Positions 8,611-17,675 of a DNA stretch of 64,000 bases are shown here, in pieces. The notes beneath the pieces were generated by a model, which saw only the letters and a list, made by a program, of their open reading frames with translations, was not told where the DNA came from and searched no databases. The DNA comes from Caldifarciminota bacterium UBA1063 (GTDB lineage Bacteria > Hydrothermota > Hydrothermia > UBA1063): positions 1-64,000 of the forward strand of contig DCDE01000035.1 of assembly GCA_002316275.1 (NCBI GenBank), in the 5' to 3' direction. The position numbers and the translations under genes are program-made. Positions within the stretch are counted from its first letter, which is position 1. Each line of letters opens with the position of its first letter.

Positions 8611-11600
8611 TCAGTCCACTTTAATAACCTTCTTTAACTCACGATACTCCTCACCCTTAATTTCAACAAAATAAATGCCAGAGGGTATATCACTACATTC
8701 CCATCGAATTTCATAAACCCCGACACCAGCTTTCGTATAAAGTTTTGGAACATCAAAATAAACCCGGCCCACGACATCGTATATCTTTACACCCGGGAAA
8801 CTACTGTCCGGTAGCACTCCCCCGATGGTTATGTAAAGTACATCCCTCACGGGATTGGGTGCAACAGAGAAAGTCCGTTCAAAACCACGTTCTACAATGT
8901 CTGAGAGAGAATCGGGAGGATTCGTAGTAACCTTTATTGCCCTTCCATTTATAATTGGTGCACAGGCTAAAGGATAAACGTCGTTGTACGCGTAAAGGAG
9001 TCCTATATCTCTTGTCTGATTCTGTATTCCACAGGTTGCATAATAGTGCCAATAGTCATCGTTATTTATATTTTTGTATTGGAAAACAATAACCCCATCC
9101 CCACTTACCGTCTGATGATGAGATGGGTCATATAAGACAAGCTGAAAAGTCTGTTTTTCACCAATCTGAGGCGATGTAGGATTGTGAATATGCGGAACTC
9201 CCGACCATTCAACAATAAAACGCAGGTTCTGTGCGTCGAAGTAATAACAGACCTTTCCACCCGCTGATGCATCAAAGTAATCCCAGAAGGGTGCAACAAT
9301 TGCTCCGGGGGCACTTAAGGATGGTAGTGTCCAGTTGTATATTTCTGAGTAATTCCAGGAACCCATAACAATATATCCATTTTCACAAACCGAAACGGAA
9401 TTGTAATCCCTACCATAAAATTTAAATGAGAATGGAAGTGAAACCGTAGCTATACCATCTGTAAAATGTACAATTGATCCACTCCCGCCAGAATCTGGGT
9501 CGATTTCAATCCATTGATAAACCGGGGCTTCTGGATGTGCATCAGAATTGTCATAAGCAAAATATCCATACCCATCAGGTCCATAAGGAGCATTTTGTGT
9601 AGGGATTCCAATTTCAATCTGAAAAGCAACAACTTGAGTCCAGGCGTTATTGCAGTTAAGGATCAGCGTAAAAGGTATTTTTCTACCAGGGTATAGTGAA
9701 GAAGAAACACTAACCCTGAAGGGGTCAGAAGAGTTAGAAGAAGATCCACTTACTGGTATACTTCCGAAAACTCCTATTGAATCAATTATTGTAACGCCCC
9801 TATCTTCAGACCGAAGAATACCCGTCACCGTTTCCGCACCCTGACCTCCCGAATCTACTAGAGAAACAATTAGATTTGCAGTTTCGCCTGGGTCGAAAAT
9901 CCCATTCCCACCATCGGAAATGGTATATCCAGTGATAGCAAAGTTGGGCGCCTTTACTTCTACCCAAAAAGACCAGTCGAAATTACCCTGAGAAGAAGAG
10001 ACCATAGCATCAAACCTGATGCTGCTATTATTCCGTGCATCATTTAAGACACTGAAAGCATAGGGCCCACGCTCAACCACCTGACCAGGAGAAATAGAAC
10101 CAAAACTAAAGACCGAGTCAATGAGACTTACAAGCGGATCCAAAGTCGATATTCTCACCACCACATTAGATGCAGAGACCGAATTGCCATAATTTTTCAC
10201 ACTTAAATGCAGATTCAGCGTCTCCCCAGGGTTGACATCTCCATTCCCATTCCCCTGAGAGTCGTCTATACTATGAGAATAATACCCTGGGTACACCGAA
10301 GAATTGGATACCATTGTATAACCGGTGTATGGAATACGATTGGGCGCGGTTACAGTTACAAAGAGCGTGTCAGAGCTGCCCGTTGTAACCTGGAAATATG
10401 CATAGCCACCAGCATCGGTAATACCTACTTCCTTCACCTCATTATATTTGTAAAGACTGACCAAAGCTCCCTTAAAAGGTAAGGAATTGTAATCAAGCAC
10501 CCTAACAGAATATGTACTGACACCCTGCGGACATGATGGAGGATGTATTACAATTAACGTCTCAGGGACATCTGTCCAAACTTCAAGAGAAGGATCTCCC
10601 AGTAAATTGTAAGCGTAGAAATAATAACCTACACTATCAACATAACTGCTACCCTGAAAATTCATTATTAATTCCAGCTTGCTCCTAAGCATAAGGGAAC
10701 CAAGCACATATATTCCCTCCGAAAGAAGCCCACCGTAAAATCCCAGGTCTATACAATTGTTCCATCTCGAGTGAGTATTGGGTGAGGAAGAACCATAAAA
10801 TGACACTGCACCCTTCGGATTAAGAGTATCACCAGCGGTAATCCATTTTCTTCCAAAACAGGCAGGATTATGATATGCGCCGGTATTACATACAATACTA
10901 GTTACTACAGGTAACTTCCAGCCGTTTGACAATTCTTCAATGTTACTAACCATAAAGGATGGATAGTACCATCCCGCGTAGTTTGCATTCCCACCCCGAT
11001 AGTTCACAAATGCTACACCACGATTCACAGAAGCAATTATGTCAGATGCAACTGGATGATGAATGCTATCATAAAACATCGTGTCAATTTTAGTGTATCC
11101 AAAATCCAGCATTTCAGCCCCTATTCTCCTCTTGACCTTGATGGGGGTTGTCATCTGATCAGGGGGATAATCAGCTCCTATAAGAAGAGCACTATTTAGC
11201 CAAGTCGGATCAGAAGTAAAAGGATTGGCCTCATACTGGATTATTTTCTTAACAACTGTTCTCAGTTGATTCACGTTTTCAACATCAAGTCTCCCCACGA
11301 TCATTTCAGGGATATAATCAATATAATCCGTGAGGCCATAAGGTAGATCTGTAGGATTTGTTTCACCTGGAATAGAAAAATTTGGAACAACTGCAATACC
11401 TCCAACCAATAAAACGAACTCTGGACGTGGTTCCATAGTATTCCAACACTGCACTATGGAATCTCTAATCTGGTAGTGACTTAATTCTCCTGGATTGAAC
11501 TTGATGACCCTTACTGAATAACCCTTTTTCTCCTTCCAATCTATTAGAGGGAGAGTTGCGCTATAATAATTATCAGGAACAACAAATATAATGCCTCCTG

Positions 11601-12045
11601 GTAAACAATCCTCCTCAACATAATTTAAAACAATGTTTTTTAATACCATCCTATAGGAACGAGATAACCTCGAAAAATCAGGTACACTTGACAGAATCTC
11701 AACCTGAACTTTCTTAGCTGACACGATATTTTCCTGCTCCATGAAGACCGAATTTATCGTCACTGGATAAAAATTCATACCCAAAAGGTTAATAGGTTCA
11801 CTTATAACAATTCCACATTTTGAACTATTTACATCTCCCATAAAATTCTCTCGTTCCAAAATCCTATACGTAACAACAGGTGTCGTAGAAGATGCCACAA
11901 GATGCGTAAATGAGGCAGACTCCCCGCTGTCGAATTCCAAGATAAATACATTATCAGTAGGTGAGCTATATATCTTCTCAACATAAACACTATCGAGAAG
12001 TGGGAGCTCGACCTTTAAACATACCAGAAAAAACAGAATCTTCAC
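8611..12045 (-). CDS. Second secreted C25-like protein lacking the catalytic His
   Basis: Paralogue of the 4258-7266 protein with a longer N-terminus, 1144 aa. Domains: weak signal peptide, N-terminal propeptide-like region (to about 145), C25 domain (about 150-500), repeated CARDB-like modules (NGDVNPGETL, GIFDPGETANL), the same nidogen-like beta domain (PFSFKFYG, APFWDYFDAS) and a sorting-type tail (APNPVRDVLYI, VKIYDVVGRV, IPSGIYFVEI). Cys386 is at the nucleophile position, but the GHG motif reads Tyr-Arg-Gly-Gly-Asn at 349-353, again without His. The LLGDPSLEVW block is kept. It overlaps the LVIVD gene upstream by four bases (ATGA type). Confidence 0.85.
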   Translation of the reverse strand: MKILFFLVCLKVELPLLDSVYVEKIYSSPTDNVFILEFDSGESASFTHLVASSTTPVVTYRILERENFMGDVNSSKCGIVISEPINLLGMNFYPVTINSVFMEQENIVSAKKVQVEILSSVPDFSRLSRSYRMVLKNIVLNYVEEDCLPGGIIFVVPDNYYSATLPLIDWKEKKGYSVRVIKFNPGELSHYQIRDSIVQCWNTMEPRPEFVLLVGGIAVVPNFSIPGETNPTDLPYGLTDYIDYIPEMIVGRLDVENVNQLRTVVKKIIQYEANPFTSDPTWLNSALLIGADYPPDQMTTPIKVKRRIGAEMLDFGYTKIDTMFYDSIHHPVASDIIASVNRGVAFVNYRGGNANYAGWYYPSFMVSNIEELSNGWKLPVVTSIVCNTGAYHNPACFGRKWITAGDTLNPKGAVSFYGSSSPNTHSRWNNCIDLGFYGGLLSEGIYVLGSLMLRSKLELIMNFQGSSYVDSVGYYFYAYNLLGDPSLEVWTDVPETLIVIHPPSCPQGVSTYSVRVLDYNSLPFKGALVSLYKYNEVKEVGITDAGGYAYFQVTTGSSDTLFVTVTAPNRIPYTGYTMVSNSSVYPGYYSHSIDDSQGNGNGDVNPGETLNLHLSVKNYGNSVSASNVVVRISTLDPLVSLIDSVFSFGSISPGQVVERGPYAFSVLNDARNNSSIRFDAMVSSSQGNFDWSFWVEVKAPNFAITGYTISDGGNGIFDPGETANLIVSLVDSGGQGAETVTGILRSEDRGVTIIDSIGVFGSIPVSGSSSNSSDPFRVSVSSSLYPGRKIPFTLILNCNNAWTQVVAFQIEIGIPTQNAPYGPDGYGYFAYDNSDAHPEAPVYQWIEIDPDSGGSGSIVHFTDGIATVSLPFSFKFYGRDYNSVSVCENGYIVMGSWNYSEIYNWTLPSLSAPGAIVAPFWDYFDASAGGKVCYYFDAQNLRFIVEWSGVPHIHNPTSPQIGEKQTFQLVLYDPSHHQTVSGDGVIVFQYKNINNDDYWHYYATCGIQNQTRDIGLLYAYNDVYPLACAPIINGRAIKVTTNPPDSLSDIVERGFERTFSVAPNPVRDVLYITIGGVLPDSSFPGVKIYDVVGRVYFDVPKLYTKAGVGVYEIRWECSDIPSGIYFVEIKGEEYRELKKVIKVD

Positions 12046-13004
12046 TGTGTTGCCTCCCTCAGAATTAATAGACCTTCATCTCTATCAACAACATATATTA
12101 ATCCTTCTCTAACCTTTACATTGTATGAATAAGGTGTATCAAAAATGGCACATAGCAGCGGGTTTGATGGATCTTGGATATCAAAAACCACGAGCCCACC
12201 TTCCCTATCTGCAACATAGCAAAGGTTACCTTCAACCCAGATCCCTTGAGCGTATCCTCTTGTATCGTATGTTCCAACAACATTTAGGCTATCAAGATCA
12301 GATACATCTATGATACAGAGACCGCGAAGCCCATCAGCCACATAAGCGTATGAACCTAATACAAAGATATCCCTAGCATTACCACGAGTATCTATAGTGG
12401 AGATGTAAGCCTCAGCAACGGGCTTTGAAACATCATAAACCTGGACACCCATCTGTTCACAAGCTAGAAATGCTATGGAATCAACCATATAGACACTTCT
12501 TACGCTTCCAGAAGTGGAAAAGCGCTTTCGGAACCCTGGGAACGAAGGGCTGCTAACGTCTTCCATAATAAACCAGTACCCACCAGCGATGTAAACGTAA
12601 TTTGTATCCTGCGGGGGGGCATAAATACCATAGGCTGAAAACCATCCACCGTCCTCTCCAACAAATGAAGGACTTTCTGGTAATGACAAATCAAATATTT
12701 TTAAACCGCCAAGATCAATTGAAGCTACATAGAGAAAGGAATCTCTCACGGCGATTCCCACATACCTTTTCTGTGTAGGATAACTCCCAACAATTAGAGG
12801 AGCCTCTGGGTCAGCTACATCCACAACCTGTAAACCACCCTGGTCATCAGCCACATAAGCATAATTCCCAGCAATATCCACATCTTTTGCATACCCAGGG
12901 AGTTTGCAGCTTCCCACAACAGTATATATCCTCATTTCTTCTGAGGGTTTAGTACACGTAAGTGCAAGAATTCCAAAAATTAACAGTAAAAATTTCCTAT
13001 ACAT
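12042..13004 (-). CDS. LVIVD-repeat lipoprotein (beta-propeller)
   Basis: Predicted membrane-anchored beta-propeller, 320 aa. Seen: a lipoprotein signal ending LALTC, then seven repeats of the type YVADDQGGLQVVDVADP (LVIVD family). One repeat (YVYIAGGYWFIMEDV) is degenerate. The family is common on bacterial surfaces and its ligand is generally unknown. It lies between a beta-barrel gene (14 bases upstream) and a C25-like gene (4-base overlap), so it was probably made for the same envelope complex. Confidence 0.8.
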   Translation of the reverse strand: MYRKFLLLIFGILALTCTKPSEEMRIYTVVGSCKLPGYAKDVDIAGNYAYVADDQGGLQVVDVADPEAPLIVGSYPTQKRYVGIAVRDSFLYVASIDLGGLKIFDLSLPESPSFVGEDGGWFSAYGIYAPPQDTNYVYIAGGYWFIMEDVSSPSFPGFRKRFSTSGSVRSVYMVDSIAFLACEQMGVQVYDVSKPVAEAYISTIDTRGNARDIFVLGSYAYVADGLRGLCIIDVSDLDSLNVVGTYDTRGYAQGIWVEGNLCYVADREGGLVVFDIQDPSNPLLCAIFDTPYSYNVKVREGLIYVVDRDEGLLILREATQ

Positions 13005-13018
13005 TTCTTACCTCCATC

Positions 13019-13981
13019 TTAAATTCTATAGTAAAAAATGGTCCCTAAGGTCCACTTCTTATAGTTCTTCAGTTTCTCAATTTCAGGATAAACATCAGAA
13101 TTAGCATACCTAAACTCCCTTGAAACAAAAAATTCACTATACATCCCTAATAAAACTCGTACCTTTACGCCTGCACTTATGTTATGTACCAACTCTCTCC
13201 TTCCAGAATGAATAGGGTCCACAAGTGGGGAATTTTCAGAGATATAAGTCCTCAAATCGAGGGAATACTTGAAATAAGCATCCGAGATCCTTTTGATCCC
13301 AGGTACAAGAGAGTTTCCAACTGTGAACGAATGATTATAATATGAGATATCAGGGATAGGTCCTTTGGCATCGGAGAAGCAGAATTCATATAAAAGTTCT
13401 GGCCTCAAAAACTTTGAAAAGTCTTTCCACCAAGTAAACCTAGCGGCGTAATTTTTAGAATCGTAATAATCAAACTCTTCGTAATAGTCAAGAGTCCAGT
13501 ATCTTGCAGAAACTGTAAGGATGTTCCCGTGTAATGTGCCAGAAAACCCCATATTAAAACGGCCTCTCGTATATTTACATGGGACATATTCCGAACCACC
13601 TGAAGGTCTGTAATATCTTATCATATAGTCTGGCAAGATACTGTATCCCAGAACTGCGTCAATGCTCCCCAGATCCTGTCGAAATTCTATACTAAAATTC
13701 CAGTAATCCTTGATTCGATTATTCAAATAGCTCGATGACTTTATAAAACAATCCATGTAACTCACTCTATTCTCTATTGGTCTAAACTCCAGTCTAAATT
13801 TCGTTGAGAAATCCAGCCTCAAATCATCAGCGGTTTTAATAGGGTACTTATTGGGGTATAATCCACTGGTATACTCTTCAATTTCCTGGTCAGAGAACTT
13901 ATATATGTTATTGTCGTAAGAAATCCCAATGATAGATCTCAAAGAAAAATCTAAGCTGCAAAACAGGATAATCCAGATCAT
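13019..13981 (-). CDS. Predicted outer-membrane beta-barrel protein in the pgs operon
   Basis: Unrecognised 320-residue protein with an N-terminal signal-like segment followed by alternating amphipathic strands rich in Tyr, Phe and Arg (for example RFNMGFSGTLHGNILTVSAR, SAGVKVRVLLGMYSEFFVSR) and ending LGTIFYYRI. This is the pattern of an outer-membrane barrel of about 14-16 strands. It overlaps the upstream duplicated-domain gene by four bases and sits directly downstream of the poly-gamma-glutamate genes. Its position makes it a candidate pore or anchor for the polymer in the outer membrane; that role is inference. Confidence 0.55.
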   Translation of the reverse strand: MIWIILFCSLDFSLRSIIGISYDNNIYKFSDQEIEEYTSGLYPNKYPIKTADDLRLDFSTKFRLEFRPIENRVSYMDCFIKSSSYLNNRIKDYWNFSIEFRQDLGSIDAVLGYSILPDYMIRYYRPSGGSEYVPCKYTRGRFNMGFSGTLHGNILTVSARYWTLDYYEEFDYYDSKNYAARFTWWKDFSKFLRPELLYEFCFSDAKGPIPDISYYNHSFTVGNSLVPGIKRISDAYFKYSLDLRTYISENSPLVDPIHSGRRELVHNISAGVKVRVLLGMYSEFFVSREFRYANSDVYPEIEKLKNYKKWTLGTIFYYRI

Positions 13982-14790
13982 TTCTCAGGAACCTGTAGGT
14001 TTATCGCCACACTCTCCAACCCCATCACAGTGAATTCCAATCTATGTTTGCCCTTCTTCAAATCTAAATAGAAGGTGTTAGGAGCGGATGGTATGACTTC
14101 TTTACGATTTCTAAAATAGACGGTTTCTGAAGGTTTTGGAGAATAGGTTACCTCTTTGAAAACTTTGTTATTTGACCTCACCGAAAGGGTGTAAACCCCA
14201 CTTTTACCAAGGTTGTTAAAAATCGCTCTCGCATTTATTTTCAGTCTTCTGGGACCCTCAACTTCAAGCACAAGAGGCTTTTGAGGTGTAACTTCATAAT
14301 ACTTGATTATTCTCTCATTCTGAACGAGTTCTAGAATACCTGCATATTGAGATGGACTGATATCTATCCATCTGCCAGGCGCCTCAAAAGAAAATCTTAA
14401 AAGAATCGTGTCCACTGGAGCACGCCAGAGATGTAATTCATACCCGTGTTTCCCTTCCGGGACCTGAATGTAAAAAGACCGCCATTTACTTACATTTATA
14501 TTATCTATTTTTGAAACTTTTGAGTACTCGGTCTCTTTGGTGATGAACCTTTCACTTGTCTCATCAGTAACAAGCACCATTTTATATGTGGTGGGGCTCT
14601 GTAGCCCCTTTTTCCATGGGATTCTTGTGTAAACTCTCACCCAAACAGGGCCACTCACCTCAAACTTGACAGGTTTATCTCTGGTCAAGACGTAGTATTT
14701 CTCCGACTGGGTGACCTGAGTTTTAACAGTCGCCTCAGGGGTAGTAGACGCCACACTCAGTTGCCCGAGGAGAAAAAATATAAGTAACAT
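13978..14790 (-). CDS. Secreted protein with two tandem copies of one beta domain
   Basis: No family recognised. 270 aa with a signal peptide (cleavage near VAST). The mature part is an internal duplication. Copy 1 begins YYVLTRDKPVKFEVSGPV and includes PEGKHGYELHLW; copy 2 begins YYEVTPQKPLVLEVEGPR and includes LKKGKHRLEFTV. Each copy is about 115-120 residues of predicted beta strand. It is translationally coupled to the pgsW-like gene (1-base overlap) and to the barrel gene (4-base overlap), so it probably acts in the periplasm between the inner-membrane synthase and the outer membrane. Confidence 0.65.
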   Translation of the reverse strand: MLLIFFLLGQLSVASTTPEATVKTQVTQSEKYYVLTRDKPVKFEVSGPVWVRVYTRIPWKKGLQSPTTYKMVLVTDETSERFITKETEYSKVSKIDNINVSKWRSFYIQVPEGKHGYELHLWRAPVDTILLRFSFEAPGRWIDISPSQYAGILELVQNERIIKYYEVTPQKPLVLEVEGPRRLKINARAIFNNLGKSGVYTLSVRSNNKVFKEVTYSPKPSETVYFRNRKEVIPSAPNTFYLDLKKGKHRLEFTVMGLESVAINLQVPEK

Positions 14791-15875
14791 TACAACCTCC
14801 TTAAACTCTTTTTAATATAATAATCCACATCAAAAACCAGGGTGAAGCCCAGAATCAAGAGAAACAAAACAAGAGAGATCGAAGTAGCTAATAGTGAGTA
14901 TCTTACCTCGAAGAACAATTCACCCTCACCAGGTGGAGGAATGGGAACAGGAGCAGAAGGAAGGCCATGCCTCCTCGCAAGCTGATTTACATTATAAATA
15001 TTAACCACTGGAATACCCTTCTTCAGGAACAGACCCACAAGACCAGGGTGATCCCTATACTCAAAGCTCACAATACCGGAAGGAACCTCCACCCCTGCAA
15101 GAACTGCAGTGTTCCCACCAACATTAATAAAACATTTAATAGGCTCATCCCCTGCTTTATCCAGATAAATCTTGAACTTTTTCTCAATAGCCTCGGAGAG
15201 ATCATTCGCCTCAATCTCAACAACATGGGTACGGTTAATAGCCGCTTTTATTAACTGTCTTCCTTCAGGACTCAAGCCCCTACCAATGTCATCAATTCCG
15301 CCTGCTGACGCAAAAGATGTCTTAAAATCAATATAGCCCGATCTATAAAGAATATCCTCCATATCAAGGTAAGTAAACTGCGGAATATTGGCACCCCACA
15401 TAGAGGAACCCACAGAAGTAAATATAATAGGACGCAATTTTAGAGTTTTTATCGCTGAAATCATCGCAATATTAAGGGCAGGGAAGGAAGAAGTAAAGTG
15501 AACTGCAACGAGATCTCCACCTTTCAGATGCAATTTTTTCAGATACTGAACAAAGAGAGCAGCAAAGTTTGGATTAACACTAGTGAGTTTCGCTGTGAGG
15601 TCGCCAAATTCAGTAGTAATTGGACTAAGTTGCATCCCGATAAGCCCTGAACCATTGGGATCATTTACAGGATCGATGGGTATATTCTTTTCAAGTCGTG
15701 ACTCTTTCACTTTGAGGAACATAGTTTCAGTGAAGCGTGCTGCCTCAAGCTTTAACTTATAATATGGCGCATATACTTTAGATTTAGAGCTGAGGGCAAA
15801 AAAACATAACAAAATGCCGAGAATTGCGTCAAAAACAAGAATGTACGCTGGTAGCCTTCCCTTTCTCCTCTTCAT
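14790..15875 (-). CDS. pgsW: Poly-gamma-glutamate system protein, PgsW-like
   Basis: Predicted membrane protein of poly-gamma-glutamate synthesis, 361 aa. One N-terminal transmembrane segment (about 11-28) and one near the C-terminus (about 328-350) flank a soluble domain with GIDDIGRGLSPEGR and CFINVGGNTAVLAG, which I recognise from the PgsW (poly-gamma-glutamate system) family. It follows pgsC with a 4-base overlap, as in Gram-negative producers. The classical CapA/PgsA transport protein is absent from the window; PgsW and the downstream envelope genes may replace it. Reaction details for PgsW are not established. Confidence 0.8.
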   Translation of the reverse strand: MKRRKGRLPAYILVFDAILGILLCFFALSSKSKVYAPYYKLKLEAARFTETMFLKVKESRLEKNIPIDPVNDPNGSGLIGMQLSPITTEFGDLTAKLTSVNPNFAALFVQYLKKLHLKGGDLVAVHFTSSFPALNIAMISAIKTLKLRPIIFTSVGSSMWGANIPQFTYLDMEDILYRSGYIDFKTSFASAGGIDDIGRGLSPEGRQLIKAAINRTHVVEIEANDLSEAIEKKFKIYLDKAGDEPIKCFINVGGNTAVLAGVEVPSGIVSFEYRDHPGLVGLFLKKGIPVVNIYNVNQLARRHGLPSAPVPIPPPGEGELFFEVRYSLLATSISLVLFLLILGFTLVFDVDYYIKKSLRRL

Positions 15876-16321
15876 GGTAATATCACGCCTCCGCTTATCA
15901 AACTGATCACAAGCCTTACAAGAATAGATGTAACTACCATTGCTGAAATTGTCTCTACAACTCCTTGCCTATGCATCCAGTACGCAAGAAGGCCCGGCAC
16001 CACAAAGCCAATCGTTGCAAGATCTACATTAAGGTTATTGAAAGTTAGCGTGGGAAAAACCCTTGTACCATACCCAATGATGTAACCAATTAAAATACAA
16101 AGGATTAAAAGCCTCCTGCCGTAGAGTAACATGTACTTTGAAACAAACTTCACGATCAAGTAAGTACAGAGGCCAACCAATACCGTTGTCACTACTTGAA
16201 GAGGTCTATGAATAGTCATGGCTACATATCCTGGCACAACTATGCCACCAGCAGCCAGTCCCGTCAATTCCATTAGTACTAAGTTAAAAAACATCCCAAG
16301 TCCAACAGCAACTGTTAACAT
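15872..16321 (-). CDS. pgsC: Poly-gamma-glutamate synthesis membrane subunit PgsC/CapC
   Basis: 149-residue polytopic protein with about four or five transmembrane segments, including VVPGYVAMTIHRPLQVV near the N-terminus and a second GFVVPGLLAYWMHRQG copy, both typical of PgsC/CapC. In known systems PgsB and PgsC form the ATP-dependent ligase complex that polymerises glutamate by gamma-carboxyl linkage at the inner membrane. The gene lies 19 bases downstream of pgsB and overlaps the pgsW-like gene by four bases. Confidence 0.9.
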   Translation of the reverse strand: MLTVAVGLGMFFNLVLMELTGLAAGGIVVPGYVAMTIHRPLQVVTTVLVGLCTYLIVKFVSKYMLLYGRRLLILCILIGYIIGYGTRVFPTLTFNNLNVDLATIGFVVPGLLAYWMHRQGVVETISAMVVTSILVRLVISLISGGVILP

Positions 16322-16340
16322 CCCCTTTCTCCTTATCTAA

Positions 16341-17549
16341 TTAAGCTTCTGTGAAACCCTTTTCTACGAGAAATTTAATAAGACTCTCACCATACCCCAC
16401 AATATTTCCTATCGCAAGAATAACTGCCCCATCTTCTATCCTTTGACCGATGGTATTAAATATTTCCTCATATTCAGCACCTCCAAGGTCAACGATCTTA
16501 TCTTCGGAAATTCCTAACTTTTGGGCATAGAGGCAGAAAACACTCGTACTCCCTCCCGTAACGAAGTAAAGTTTTGCAGGCACTTTAGTTGAAAGGAGTT
16601 CTGCCATCTGTTTCGAACGGTCTACTCTGTCTGAACGGCAATTCATCAGCACATAAAAATTGCTCTTGTCCGTGATTAATCTTTCGTAAATAAGGTAAGT
16701 AGAATCAGGGTCATTCGCAGCCATGGCGTTGTATAAAACTGCTTTTTTTCCGCTAAAGTTTAGAACATATTTCTTTAACACCCCAGGGTCGGGTATATAT
16801 CGGTACATCTCATTCAATGCACGCTCCCTTGGAATGCCAAGAAAGGCACAAACCTTCAACGCAAGCGCAACATTTTCTCTATGTTCAACATAAGGGAACT
16901 TTGCCATCTCTTCAGGTTCGACCTCCTCTTCAGAAGCCTTTATCAATTTAATGCCTTTCCTTTCTGCATATTCTGACATAACAGGAAAAAGGTCATTTTC
17001 AGCAGTAAAAACGGTTGAACCCTGTGGTACTGCATTAATAAAGTTCCTTACGATATCTACTGGCGTTGGTCCCATTACATCGAGATGATCCTGCCTTACA
17101 TTAGTAATTACTACAAATTGGGGTTGAATGATTTTCGATTCTTCCATAATCTGCAAGTCTGGCCTGAGGGACATATTCTCAAACACGATAGCATCAACTC
17201 TTTCATTAACAGCTCTCTTGAATATCAAAAGCTGTTCTTTAATATTAGCCCTCCCCAACCTAACTACTGGAATTTCTTGTTCATTATTTATTATGATATT
17301 CGGCTTTGTTCCCGTAGTCTTTGCCATAACCCGAAAGCCACCACCCACAAGACCAGCTGCCACAAGTCGCGTTACCGTAGATTTCCCTCTCGTTCCATTC
17401 ACCACAATTCTGGTGGGGATCATTCCCAAATTCTTCTTGTGCATGCTCCATTCTATTATCCCGTAGCACACATACAACAGAGTCAAGATCACAAGTACTA
17501 ACCACATATATAAATTTATCTGGTCCATTTTTGCAAAGTTTAATTCCAA
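16341..17549 (-). CDS. pgsB: Poly-gamma-glutamate synthase PgsB/CapB
   Basis: Predicted ATP-dependent amide ligase that polymerises glutamate into poly-gamma-glutamate, about 400 aa (Mur ligase fold). Seen: an N-terminal membrane anchor (LYMWLVLVILTLLYVCYGII), the P-loop VVNGTRGKSTVTRL, the VFENMSLRPDLQ and TNVRQDHLDVMGPT motifs, and DPDSTYLIYERL. The first possible start is TTG at 17549; an ATG at 17528 is the alternative. AGGAG (near 17570-17575) is somewhat distant from both. First gene of an operon that continues through pgsC, the pgsW-like gene and on to 2793. Confidence 0.92.
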   Translation of the reverse strand: MELNFAKMDQINLYMWLVLVILTLLYVCYGIIEWSMHKKNLGMIPTRIVVNGTRGKSTVTRLVAAGLVGGGFRVMAKTTGTKPNIIINNEQEIPVVRLGRANIKEQLLIFKRAVNERVDAIVFENMSLRPDLQIMEESKIIQPQFVVITNVRQDHLDVMGPTPVDIVRNFINAVPQGSTVFTAENDLFPVMSEYAERKGIKLIKASEEEVEPEEMAKFPYVEHRENVALALKVCAFLGIPRERALNEMYRYIPDPGVLKKYVLNFSGKKAVLYNAMAANDPDSTYLIYERLITDKSNFYVLMNCRSDRVDRSKQMAELLSTKVPAKLYFVTGGSTSVFCLYAQKLGISEDKIVDLGGAEYEEIFNTIGQRIEDGAVILAIGNIVGYGESLIKFLVEKGFTEA

Positions 17550-17589
17550 GTAGCAATAAAATCAAAATCTCCTATAAGCTAAATACAAA

Positions 17590-17618
17590 AACTTAAAAAA
17601 CGTGCTACATGCAGTCAA
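17590..17618 (-). promoter_or_regulatory. Probable promoter of the pgs operon
   Basis: On the minus strand TTGACT (17618-17613), a 17-base spacer and TAAGTT (17595-17590). Its -35 box is one arm of the palindrome at 17612-17627; the other arm is the -35 box of the ferredoxin promoter. The -10 match is only fair. Confidence 0.5.
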
Positions 17619-17627
17619 AATTGACTG
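17612..17627. promoter_or_regulatory. Palindrome joining two divergent -35 boxes
   Basis: CAGTCAA (17612-17618) and TTGACTG (17621-17627) are a perfect inverted repeat around AA. Each arm contains TTGACT facing outward, 17 bases from a -10 candidate on its own side. A regulator bound here would cover both promoters. Confidence 0.6.
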
Positions 17628-17649
17628 TAGGATATTTCCGTCTTAAAAT
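17621..17649 (+). promoter_or_regulatory. Promoter of the ferredoxin gene
   Basis: TTGACT (17621-17626), a 17-base spacer and TAAAAT (17644-17649), followed by AGGAGG about 18 bases further on and the ATG at 17676. Confidence 0.7.
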
Positions 17650-17675
17650 ATTACAATAACAATTAGGAGGTAGAC

